DNA from: Chaetomium olivaceum
Lineage: Eukaryota > Ascomycota > Sordariomycetes > Sordariales > Chaetomiaceae
Length of the DNA stretch: 64,000 bases
Direction: 5' to 3'
Assembly (NCBI GenBank): GCA_039881045.1
Contig: JAYWVB010000072.1
Location: 62,001 to 126,000 of the forward strand
In this document: positions 53,634-63,494 of the stretch, piece after piece
Layout of the letters: every line of letters begins with the position of its first letter
How positions within the stretch are numbered: position 1 is the first letter of the stretch
The notes under the pieces: generated by a model
What the model saw: only the letters and a program-made list of their open reading frames with translations
What the model was told of the DNA's origin: nothing
Databases searched by the model: none
Position numbers and translations under genes: made by a program

Positions 53634-56600
53634 TTAGTTTCGCAACAGATGTACAACAGCCTCGTGGCCATTCCTAGCGGCCCAGGAAAGTGGTGTCTGG
53701 CCGTTGTTATCCTTCGCATTGATATCGGCCTTGCCCGTAGCTAGCAACAGCTGTACAACAGCCTTGTGCCCCTTCTCAGCGGCCCACGAAAGTGGTGTCT
53801 GGCCGTGGTCATCCTTCGCATTGATATCGGCCTTGCCCGTAGCTAGCAACAGCTGTACAACAGCCTTGTGCCCCTTCTCAGCGGCCCACGAAAGTGGCGT
53901 CTGGCCGAAGGTGGCATCCTTCGCATTGATATCGGCCTTGCCCGTAGCAAGTAATAGCTGTACAACAGCCTCGTGGCCATTCTTAGCGGCCCAGGAAAGT
54001 GGTGTCCGGCCGCGGTAATCCTTCGCATTGATATCGGCCTTGCCCGTAGCTAGCAACAGCTGTACAACAGCCTTGTGCCCATATGTAGCGGCCCACGAAA
54101 GTGGTGTCTGGCCGTTGTTATCCTTCGCATTGATATCGGCCTTGCCCGTAGCTAGCAACAGCTGTACAACAGCCTCGTGGCCATTCCGAGCGGCCCACGA
54201 AAGTGGTGTCTGGCCGTTGTTATCCTTCGCATTGATATCGGCCTTGCCCGTAGCTAGCAACAGCTGTACAACAGCCTCGTGCCCCTTCTCAGCGGCCCAC
54301 AAAAGCGGTGTCCGGCCGCGGTAATCCTTCGCATTGATATCGGCCTTGCCCGTAGCTAGCAACAGCTGTACAACAGCCTTGTGCCCATTCTTAGCGGCCC
54401 AGGAAAGTGGTGTCTGGGCGAATTGGGTATCCTTCGCATTGATATCGAGCCCCTTCTCCATGCCAAGAAGCCGCGTCACGACGAATTCGTCGCCCCTTTG
54501 CACAGCGGAAAACAGGAGTGCCTGAACAATAATATCCGCCGAACCAACCGTGCTTCCCCTCTTCTTCAGCATGTTAGTTACAGCTTCATTTCCACTGCAG
54601 ATAGCATAGGATAGTGGTGTTCCTTCAATGTTGTCCTTCGAGTCAGCGCGGGCGCCCGCCTTCACTAGCAGTCGAGCTATGACTGCATGTCCATTCCAAG
54701 CGGCATATGACAACGGAGTTCGGCCGTATATATCCCTTGCGTCAATTTCGGCGCGTTCGCGGGACGATAGCATGATAATGTCCTTGACTCGAATTTTAGG
54801 GCCCTTTATCAGCAGCCCCACGACATCGTCGAAGCCGTTCTCCGAAGTCCATGAGAGCGCCGAACGCTGATACGTGCCATCCCTAGAATTTATCCCAACG
54901 TCATCTCCTTCGAGTAGTTTTCTTACTACTGGCCCAATTCCGAAATAGGAGGCAATCATGAGGGTTGTGAAATCTCGAGGAAAGCTATCATGAGCGCTCA
55001 CCCAATACACATTGAACCATGTCGGGGAACCCAAGGAACTCGCACTACATACTTCAAGTAGTGATTTTGTGGTCGCAGCATTGCACTGAATACCCGATTG
55101 CCGGAAGTGGACGGCCCAATTTCTGGCAGAATAGTCAAGGAAAACGTGGTCGTGGAGATACTGAGATAACTTCTTGGTGTCGTAGTGGAGTTGTCTCGAA
55201 CTCGGTAAAACGCAGATGCCAGGTGGAGATTTGCCACAAAACATGATGACACTGTTGTGGCTTGAGTGAAGATTTCCAGAGGAGTCGACCGGCAGAGCCG
55301 ATTTGAGAAGCCGCTAAAGGGCCATCCTGAACCAGGAATGATTTCGCTGTTTGGTGGAGGAGGTATATCTTGGAGTCTGTGACGCTGACGAAAAGCCCGC
55401 AAAGGTCTCTTACGTACTCCAAGAAACGTTCCTCTGATTTAAGGTCAAGGTCCTTGTAGGACCGATGATCTTCTCGAAGAGTCAAAGCCACGTCCATCTC
55501 AGCTAGAGTCAATGGTCGCGTTGCCGCGACTACTATGCTTAGCAGCTTTCTCGCTTCTCCGACATCGCTACTCTTAGCCAAAATCCTTTCGTATGCATCG
55601 TTGACGGTTCTTGGAAGGAGGGAGGTGGCCTTGTCTATGCCAGCCTTATCGATGTTGATATCGTTTTGGACCAGGTCCAGGGTGAGGTAAACCCACAAAT
55701 AGGTTCGGTTAGGAATGGAGAGAAGCCTTCGCAAGAGGAGCCCGGCCTCGCCAGGTTTCAGTCTCAATAGAGCTTGGATCCTCTGGACCCTTGCGCGTAT
55801 GTAGACTTCAATCTCCTTGGCGATCTTTTCTGTCTCAGTATCGCTTTCCCCCTCCAGGCGAATGACTGGCAACCCCGGGATGTCGCTGAGAGGCTGGAAT
55901 CCCCGTCTGATGTCACCCAAGGGTCGACTGGTTAAGAGAAACTTCAAGTTGAAGTTGTTCCTTGCACTGAAAAATTTGCATAATGCTTGGGCGAGTTCGG
56001 ACCGTGCTTGGTCTTCGCACTCGTCAAGTGCGTCAAGGATGCAGACAATCTCACCGGCATTCGTGTCGCGTGAGACCATGAGCAGGAGGTCCCAAAGTTC
56101 AGCAAATGAGCCGGTAAGACGCTCCCCGTACATTTCAAACCGCTCGACAACCTTGCGAGAGAACAAAATCTTTTTGTGTTGAAAGAGTTGGTGTAGGATG
56201 CAGGACAGGGCGTCCTTCGCGCTCCTCTGATCCTCGAAGTCGTCCTTGAAGAAAAAATAGCAAGTCGTTCTGGATTGCGTAGTTGGTAACTCAGAGTCCA
56301 CAAGGTACTTGGCCAAGACGGACTTCCCAGACCCAGGATCTGCGGATACCCATAGCATGGCTGCCGATTCGCTGTCTCGCCACTGTCGAAAGCGCTCGTG
56401 CGTAACGAACCACTCGCATGTGCCTGCAACCCGATCTGGATTTCTGTCCTTTCTGTCTCGGTACGGTGAGGTATGGAGGGCCTTGAGGATTGCAATTTTT
56501 CGATCCTCCCAGGACCGGTCTTCTGCCATTTCCACTGGGCGTTCCCCGAGGCCGGCCCTGCTGCCGTGAATAGAGACTTTCTCATGGGCTGTACATATCT

Positions 56601-57766
56601 CCCTCAGCTTTCCTAAAACGACGTAGCAGTTTGCATCTCCCTCGCGGAATTTGACGATGTCTGAATGGTTTTCGTCGATCGCAAAGGTGGATATCGAACC
56701 GCTGGTCCCGTATAAGCCTCGAGTGGCCGACTCTTTTGTCACTAGGACCTTCTCTGGTCCAGTCCTGGCAAAAGACCCGTCTGCTTGTTTCTACGGCGAT
56801 CAGCGCGTGCTCCGCAATCGGGGCAGCTCCATACTCACAGCTACTGTTGGCGTAGTCTTGGTCTCATACGCCCAGAAGAGCTCCAGTTTCCCACGCCTTG
56901 CCACCTCGAAGAATCGATCATCTAGGCGCTGTAGGTAATCTGATGCCGTTGTCAAGTCGCGCACAAGGCCCCCATTAGGTTGTCCGCTGACCATAGTCAT
57001 CAAGGCCTGCGTCTCCATGCCGCGGGATGGCACACCGAAGAAGACAGCACCGGCCACATGGTGCATCTTCTGGTGCTCTCGGTCAAGCGCCTCCTTGAGG
57101 ACAATTCCACCTAGGCTATGGGCTAGGAAGATGAGCGGTTTCGCGGCCGGCGATAGAAAGTCTGAGGCTTTTAGACTTTCGGCGAGGAAGGAAGCGAGGT
57201 CGGGAATGGCCTGGAATGAATTGCTTTTGGCCAACTTCGTATTGTACCCGAAGAGATGGACCCGAATAGTGGGAAATGCTTTTGGCAAAGCGTCCCGAAT
57301 CCACATCCAGCCTTTGTTGAGACTGCCCTTGGCTTGCCACGATCCGAATGGATGGGAACCGAGCCCAGAAATGGCGATGCAGCTATTCCCCGTCAGAACT
57401 CGAAAGTCAAAAAAGGACGAGGACCTACTCGTAAGCGTGCTTCTGAGCCTCAACGTCGTTGAGCGGGGTCAGTCCGTGGAAATGCGTATCCAGAATGAGC
57501 GTGCCGTCAAGGCCGGGGCCTTTGATCTTCCACTCCTCCTGCGGCATATGTGCTTCAATGACTGACGGCAGCTTCGCGAAGCTCACAGTTGCCGTCTTGG
57601 TAGGAGGCGTTGCCCCCGGACCGAGGGCCGTAGCCAGCGACCGAATGTGGACGTCGGCGTGACTGATATCGTCAAATGCCCTGACCAACGCATCGCGAAG
57701 AGCCGCTTCATCCACGCTTGCAGCACATTTCTGCAGCCGAAAGGTGAGGGCTTTTGGCGGTGCCAT
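53634..57766 (-). CDS. NLR-type protein: SesB-like hydrolase, NACHT, ankyrin repeats (one frameshift)
   Basis: Fungal NOD-like receptor. Exons (minus): 57766-57429, 57382-56839, then 56790-53634, with 46- and 48-nt introns (GTAGGT, GTGAGT). Residues 1-112 form a short N-terminal domain. An alpha/beta-hydrolase effector follows (CIAISGLGSHPFGSWQ, then the nucleophile elbow FLAHSLGGIV). NACHT motifs are the P-loop VSADPGSGKSVLAKYL and Walker B CILDALDECED, then FLLTSRPLGD. The C-terminal ankyrin domain has about four diverged units and eight near-identical ones. At about 55178-55186 the frame moves by one base: FTEFETTPL before, DTKKLSQYLHDHVFLDYSA after. Total coding length is 3n+1, which fits one extra base; about 1,345 residues. 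NLRs of this type sense non-self and can trigger incompatibility death; the ligand is unknown. Confidence 0.88.
53640..54450 (-). repeat. Near-identical ankyrin-coding tandem repeats
   Basis: Eight consecutive units of about 99-105 bp encode TPLSWAAxxGHxAVVQLLLATGKADINAKD. Differences cluster in two places: the helix pair (RN, EK, KN, TY) and the turn (NN, YR, DH, ATF). The last unit ends in HLLRN and the stop codon. DNA identity between units is very high, including silent positions. Confidence 0.9.
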
Positions 57767-58420
57767 TAGTGTAGCGGCCTGACACGTTGAGGCATAAGCA
57801 GGGGATATCGAAGCCTGCGGTGTGGAAAGGAATTCGCGGAGTGAGTTTCAGTCTTTCAGATGCGGCAGAACTACTACAGGCCGTGAATGCCTCCGGAAAC
57901 TTTTATGCTCAGACGCTAGCTGTATCCGCAAACTTTCATCAGCTGTCCCAGCATGGAGTGCTTGCACAAGGAAGGGCCGCGATTGAGATGTTGGACAGCA
58001 TGGAAGGCGTGGACTCGTGGGGCATGGACGCGGGGTTGGGCACCGTGGGCGCCTCCCCCGACCAATGGTATGTAAACACCTACAAATATGTCTACCAAAC
58101 CTGCATAACCTGTAATGTCAGTGTGCAGAAAACGCTCGCTGAGCCGCCCACGGACAAGATCGAGATACGGTGTGAAGTTAGGGGCGACCAGCCCAAGCTT
58201 ACTGTTACGTTACGAGTACTGATATCACTGTCAAGACCTAGACTTCAAAGATAGCTCGAACCATTAATGAAGCAGCCAGATGACCAGGTGGCTGCCGGGG
58301 ACCTTTTACGGCCTAGGAGAACTAGCAGCAGCGCACTCCACGGAACACCACGTGTCACAAATTATATGGCTTGAATAGGTCTGAACTCATGTAAACTCAG
58401 CTCACCTTCTGCTTCCTCCA
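57767..58420. other. NLR promoter and flank
   Basis: A plus-strand frame at 57787-58254 begins only 21 bp from the NLR start codon and has no ATG of its own at that site. Its composition is protein-like in part (AAELLQAVNASGNFYAQTLAV), but no family is recognised. I do not call it a gene. Confidence 0.35.
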
Positions 58421-58422
58421 AC

Positions 58423-58660
58423 TCAGAAACCTTCTCTCGACCGACAGTTCCTAGTTGCTCTCGGACCCAGCACTCCCTCGCGGAGGCGGACCGATTCCTC
58501 CTCCAGTCGGCACGCTTGGGCTAAATGGCCTAGAACACAGTGACATTTAGCAAGGTCGCCCAGGTCCCAGAGCACGTGTGTGTACTCAGAACCAAGCTGC
58601 TTACGCACGGCATGCATCTGAACCTGCAGCTGTAGGACATTGTTGAGCCGTCTCTGTATC
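58423..58660 (-). pseudogene. TPR repeat relic
   Basis: The minus-strand segment LQLQVQMHAVRKQLGSEYTH, followed by LWDLGDLAKCHCVLGHLAQACRLEEESVRLREGVLG, keeps the spacing of kinesin-light-chain-type tetratricopeptide repeats found in fungal NB-ARC/TPR proteins. Only about one and a half units remain, with no domain on either side. I read it as debris from an STAND-type gene. Confidence 0.45.
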
Positions 58661-59233
58661 CGCTAGCACTTGGCCAGGTGGCTCTTGGTCCAAATGACCT
58701 GAATATCCCTGTCTAGGAGCATGATGCGTCCGAAGGTGCAACGCTTGCGGTTCGGCGAACCTCCCCTGCTGGCGGTAGAGCCGGCCGAGCTTGCTGATGG
58801 TGAGGATTTGATCAAGCTCTTTGCGCTTTTGGGGGCGCGTCCTGGAGAGCGAGCGCTTGCTGCTGAGTCTCGGCTTGATCTATCGGAAAAATGCAAGGAT
58901 TCATACCTAGAAATATTCCCGATGATGGGGGTCGAAAGGCTAAAGGGTTTCGGCAACTTGTGGTACAAGAGAAACAAACAGACTCTTTACATTTCCAGCA
59001 ACTTCCCAGTCTAGAAACTTGTTTGTAGCCAACCTACGACCCGGGAATCGTGTTCATGGTACATGAATGCCGACAAAACCCCCCAATCTTGCAGGGGGCG
59101 CTAACAAAACCCAAGACAGAAAATGCCTGCCATCCTCGTGCCCAGGCACATAATAATACCCAAAAGGTCCATCCATATTACCTACTGTAGTGCAGCCAAA
59201 CTCCTAAAAGACGACCCAAAGCGGAGATCAAAG

Positions 59234-59970
59234 TTACCTCTCAACCACACCAGCGGACCCAGCAACCCGATTACGCAAGGGCATAAGGGGAATCGAAGCC
59301 ACCTTGCAATTCTTCCACGCCCACCTACCCACTCGCACAAACCTCCGCGTTCTTCCAAGATTCGCAGCAGCGGCGATCTGCTGCGAGCTTTGCGCCGTAT
59401 CAGTCTCCGATTCTGGTTCCAGTAGCAGCCCAGGACCAGGAGTAGCAGCAGAAGCAGCAGCGCTCGCCAATCTCTGCGCGTGCTCGACCCTGCCGCTGCC
59501 TTTCGTCCTCGGCTTGCTGCGCCGACGCTTTCTCGGCCGCTGGGAGTCCGGCAATGAGATCTCGGGTGGCATCACGGCGGGCCAGCTCGTGCTGAACCAT
59601 GAGAGGGCTGAAGGCATCCGGGGAAGTCACTGGAATAGGGGTCTGAAGCGAGCTGCACGGTGGTGGCCGCATTGCTGGTTTTGACTTCTCGGATGACCAC
59701 CTCTGGTTCTCCTGTTGGCTGCCGGCGCCTGAGCTTTTTGAGGAAGGTCGCTGATATGAAGGACTCGCCTGCCCCGGTAGCTGGGATGGCCTTGACTTGC
59801 GTGCCGTTGATGACGCCACATACTCTGCGATCACGCATCTCGGTCAGGTTGAGGCTAGGTCGTCCGAGGCCCTGGTCCTTTCGTGAAGTCCGGAGGGCCG
59901 AAGGTACAGTTTCTCGGGCAATCCCTGCTATTCTTTTAACTATGTAGGGCGAGTGTACCGTACCCGGCAA
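59234..59970 (-). pseudogene. Retropepsin-like fragment with coiled-coil tail
   Basis: The segment RRVCGVINGTQVKAIPATGAGESFISATFLKKL resembles the flap-and-active-site region of retropepsin-like aspartyl proteases found in fungal repeat proteins. The catalytic Asp of the expected D-T/S-G is Ala here (PATGA). Downstream, a charged helical segment (HELARRDATRDLIAGLPAAEK) reads in a second frame and an Arg-rich end in a third, so at least two frame changes have accumulated. Confidence 0.5.
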
Positions 59971-59989
59971 CGAATCTTCTTAGTTCCAG

Positions 59990-60614
59990 GCTTGCCGAGG
60001 GATGCTGAGGCGCGAGAAAGGAGTCGTGGTGTTTGTGACGCAGGGTCCGGTGGAGGGCAATCAGGACCTGCCATCAATCATGGTTAAGTTTGTTGGTGGG
60101 GCTAGTTTGCGAGCTCTGGTTGTTGTTGACCTCGATGTATTTGCTCTCTACCATAACGAGGCCGGCGTAGATACCCTTTACTTCAGCTACTAGCTGCTCC
60201 TGGGAGATAGGCCTCGTCTCTGGCTGCTTAATAATCTCCGCCGCATCATCATCCTCGGTAGGCGGGAGGCCCTGGCCTCGGGCTACGAGGGTATGAGATG
60301 GGCAATGTTGCTTCGGGATCGAGCCCTTGGGAACGTCGGCAAGGTTGCTATCTCCCGCTGGGGGGGATACGGGCCGGGCCTTGGACCGCTTAGGGGGTGA
60401 TATACTCCGGGACTCAGACCCCTCCCGTTTCATACTGGGGAGAGGGGTCTTGCTCTTGCCATCCGCGGGGCCTACTGCTGAAGTGGCCGCCTCGCTCCCG
60501 CTGGATGGACGGTTAAGGTGTGTCTTTAGGTCCTCGCCGACGGCAGCAATTTTGGAAAGTTTTCGACTGTCCTCTGTGCTGAAAATGGCAGGTTTAAACA
60601 CGCCGCTGGTTTAG
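59990..60614 (-). pseudogene. Est1/DNA-binding-like protein fragment
   Basis: The N-terminal part of a fungal Est1-like (telomerase/NMD factor-like) protein. FKPAIFSTEDSRKLSKIAA and a Ser/Pro/Lys-rich linker lead to the family block EQLVAEVKGIYAGLVMVESK, then a TGA stop at 60074. The frame continues past the stop (WQVLIALHRTLRHKHHDSFLAPQHPSAS) and ends abruptly near 59990, where unrelated sequence begins. The rest of the Est1 domain is absent. Truncated pseudogene. Confidence 0.6.
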
Positions 60615-61291
60615 TCCAGTTCGCTACGCCGTTGAAGCAGATAGGGTAGATTGATGGAGGCGACACACCTGTTAGCTGACGACTGCGCAGCCTCCCACCG
60701 AACTTGGATAAATCCCCTTTTTTGGTCTTCTCCTCTCAGCTCAGAAAGCCACCAATCGTGGAATAACGGAAGATGCCTCTCAAATTTGGCGAACGCAATA
60801 CCACTGGTGCCATCGTCATCCTGCGGTGTGTCGGGAGTGGCGATCCTCTCACCGCATAACCGGCACCAGATCCTGGATTCGTTTCGTCGCGCTTCACGCC
60901 TAAGGTGATCGTTCTATCGTCTGTTGATCTCCATTCCCGCACGCGAAAATGTGAGGCTCGAAAATGGCAAGACTGGTCCTGAAGTGCGTGTGGTGTTGTG
61001 GCGAAATTGAATCAGACAATGCAAGTGAGATGCTGTGTGCTTTGCGCGATGCACCAAAAGCTAACTGGAAGTCTGAAAACAATGTTCTCGGTTTAAAAGT
61101 CCATTTCTTCTGGTGGTGCATTGGTGGCGGTCGCTGAGCTGCCTGAACCGAAGGCACTTACCACGCTGCCGATTGGGCTGACTCGACTCAACCCACCGCA
61201 AGCCGTTCATTCTGGTGCGCGCACTTTTCTTCAGGATGAGTGTCCATCTCCTCTGCTAGGCACCATATCAACAACCCTAATCAAATCCGAA
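60615..61291. other. Region between pseudogenes and DUF6594 gene
   Basis: May contain remnants of the Est1-like upstream exon and the DUF6594 promoter. No complete frame. Confidence 0.35.
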
Positions 61292-62343
61292 ATGGACCCC
61301 CCAGATGAAGGCTTCGCAGCTGTCGCCGAATGGATCGCGCGGGATCATGACATTGAGACGTTCATCTTTCGAAACTGGAAGTTCAACAGGCCCGCCGCCC
61401 GGAACCCTACTACATTTACAAGGGCGGGTAATGCTCCTTGAGAGAGAACTCGATGCACTGGATAGGGAGGCGGCTAAAACCAACGATATGTCGATGAAAG
61501 AGGCCGCAAGATCGTGGGAACAGTTGGCAAAACAGGCCTCGGAGGGCCTGCCTTACGCTCAGAGTTACATGAAGCTGGCTGGTGATATCAAAGAGGCTTC
61601 GAGAGAATATGGTGTTTACTTTTGCCCCTGTAGTCATATGCCGATGGCTACAGCCAGGTGAAACGCTTATCCTCCAACGCCAAATATTGAACCTACCAGA
61701 ACCTAGCCAAAGAACACTTAACGCCTTCAGGTACTGGTTCAACGAACCCGTTGCCATACTCGGAGCACAGTCCAAGTATTTTCTCGGCGCTGAGGACGAC
61801 CTCATCGCTTTCACAGCACAGAATGACCTTGACCCGGCTTCACATTTTCTAAGACTGTTTTGGCCAGCCAGAAGTGTAAGTTCAGATATTAAATTTATCG
61901 TTCATACGAAGCAAGAATGTTAGTTAATGTCCGGTGATTACTATCTCGCCCTCACAGAAAGAGCCCACGCGAGACGGGAAACTTCACATTGCGCGGTTCA
62001 ATGAGCGGTCCATCTCAGCTGCGGCCAAGATAGTAACGATTCTGGTTGCCTCGAACCTTCTAGTTGGCCCGATATACGGTCTGTATTTTACAACCACGCC
62101 GCTGCAGAGGCTCGCCTTAACCCATGTCTTTACGACCGTATACGCCCTCTCCGCGGGCTTCATTAGCAACGCGCGGCCAACAGAAATCTTGCCCGTGACA
62201 GCTGCGTGGGTTCCCTCCCAGTCCGAGTCTCCATCCAGTGGGTTGAAGCTGACGGGTGTTCGGTCGCTAGATATGCCGCAGTGTTGGTGGTGTTTGTGGG
62301 CAGTGCAGACTTTTCAGGGAAGGTCGGGCATGAGCAACTTTGA
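61292..62343 (+). CDS. DUF6594 membrane protein (one frameshift)
   Basis: Fungal protein of unknown role with a cytosolic helical region and C-terminal membrane helices. Exons: 61292-61611, 61658-61875, 61958-62205 and 62271-62343, with short introns (46, 82 and 65 nt). Start ATG 61292 (MDPPDEGFAAVAEWIARDHD). In exon 1, near 61410, the frame moves by one base: IFRNWKFNRPAARN reads in the first frame and LLHLQGRVMLLERELDALD, the family's hallmark helix, in the second. The C-terminus has three hydrophobic segments (IVTILVASNLLVGPIYGLYF, LTHVFTTVYALSAGFIS, YAAVLVVFVGS). Total coding length is 3n+1, fitting one inserted base in AACCCT. About 285 residues. Confidence 0.78.
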
Positions 62344-62594
62344 GTGCTTGATGAGTTCAGTTGAACCAGAGCTTCTTCTGTGAGCTACAATTACCTAAGA
62401 TATTATTCAAACAGAGACGCGTGGGAAAATCTCCAAGTACAGGCTTCCGCATGCCGTTCACTACTTAGGTCCCCTATCGACCCCTAGAATTTGCGAGAAA
62501 ATACATACAACGGCTTTTCAGCCGCTATCGCGCATTACTAACTTTCCTGGAGCAACTCCAACACCTCCCCGAGCTTCCCCTCCTCATCGACCTT

Positions 62595-63494
62595 TCACGG
62601 AGGTATGGCCTTGAGGATGTCTTTCGCGTACGCAGCCGCGGCCATGGCCGCGTATCCTTGCCACTCCTTATTTTTGTGGGAATCCGAGTAGTCGCAGATG
62701 CCACGGATCACGAGACAGGGAAAGCTGTTCATCAAACCTCCCGCTTCCATCTCAAAACACAACACGTTCTTCTTCGACGCGTAACTATCGCGGATGATAG
62801 CGTCCTTCATCAGCTGGTTTGCCGATGCGATGAGGCCGTAGTGGATTGCCGGGTTGTCTTCTTCCTTTGTTCTCTCGCGCCGTTGGATAAGGTCCGACTG
62901 GTTGATGGTGCGCGATGGGTCGTAGGTGATGTGGGACTTAAACAGCTGATCTGTGTCATTGTCGGGGCGCTGGTACTGTCGACGCAGTCTCGGGTTGTTG
63001 TCAAGAACAGCGTCGATGGCTTGCTGAATCTGATGTCCCTTCCGCTGGTATTTTGCCTTTACGTGTGACACGGCACTCAGGAGGACCGTGGGTGGCTGAT
63101 TGAGCATTCGCGTGTGCTGGAACGGTTGTTCTTGTATGGTCTTTCCAAAGTCGTATTGAAACACACCGCGCTCTCCATCGCAAGGGACACTGATAACGAT
63201 ATCCCCGAGACGGACATCGTTCACCATATTTGGCGCGCCACCTGCAATGCCAACCATGAGGCCGATCCGAATGTTGGGAAAGCTCGTGAGCATGTTCGCG
63301 CCAACGCGGCTTGCCGATGCTGTGCCATATTCCCCGCGAGGCAGAGAAGCGATGACGACATTGTGCTCTCCAATCTTTCCCAGAGTGTAGCAGTTGTCAT
63401 CGTGCGGTGACACAAAGGCCGGGATGCCGTATTCTTCGTCGAGGAACTCTTGTGCAGCCACGTATTCGGGATGGATGGCACAGATCCATCCCAC
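62595..63494 (-). CDS. Nucleoside phosphorylase (PNP/UDP) domain protein, 5' end unresolved
   Basis: Stand-alone domain of the PNP_UDP_1 superfamily (PF01048 type), which binds or cleaves purine/pyrimidine nucleosides. In fungi it is a common N-terminal effector of NLRs. About 299 residues: YTVGWICAIHPEYVAAQEFL, DNCYTLGKIGEHNVVIASLP, GLMVGIAGGAPN (phosphate/nucleoside loop), RLGDIVISVP, and the ribose/base-contact region CFEMEAGGLMN followed by RGICDYSDSHKNKEWQGYAA. The frame ends in ILKAIPP. The first ATG is not clear: the frame is open upstream to about 63550, and 63494 itself is GTG. A small 5' exon is likely. No NACHT follows, so it is a single-domain paralogue or a truncated NLR. Confidence 0.82.
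   Translation of the reverse strand: MGWICAIHPEYVAAQEFLDEEYGIPAFVSPHDDNCYTLGKIGEHNVVIASLPRGEYGTASASRVGANMLTSFPNIRIGLMVGIAGGAPNMVNDVRLGDIVISVPCDGERGVFQYDFGKTIQEQPFQHTRMLNQPPTVLLSAVSHVKAKYQRKGHQIQQAIDAVLDNNPRLRRQYQRPDNDTDQLFKSHITYDPSRTINQSDLIQRRERTKEEDNPAIHYGLIASANQLMKDAIIRDSYASKKNVLCFEMEAGGLMNSFPCLVIRGICDYSDSHKNKEWQGYAAMAAAAYAKDILKAIPP

Noticed and set aside
57787..58254. Plus-strand frame next to the NLR start
   Set aside because: Starts with TTG only 21 bp from the NLR start codon, no recognised family; may be chance or a relic.
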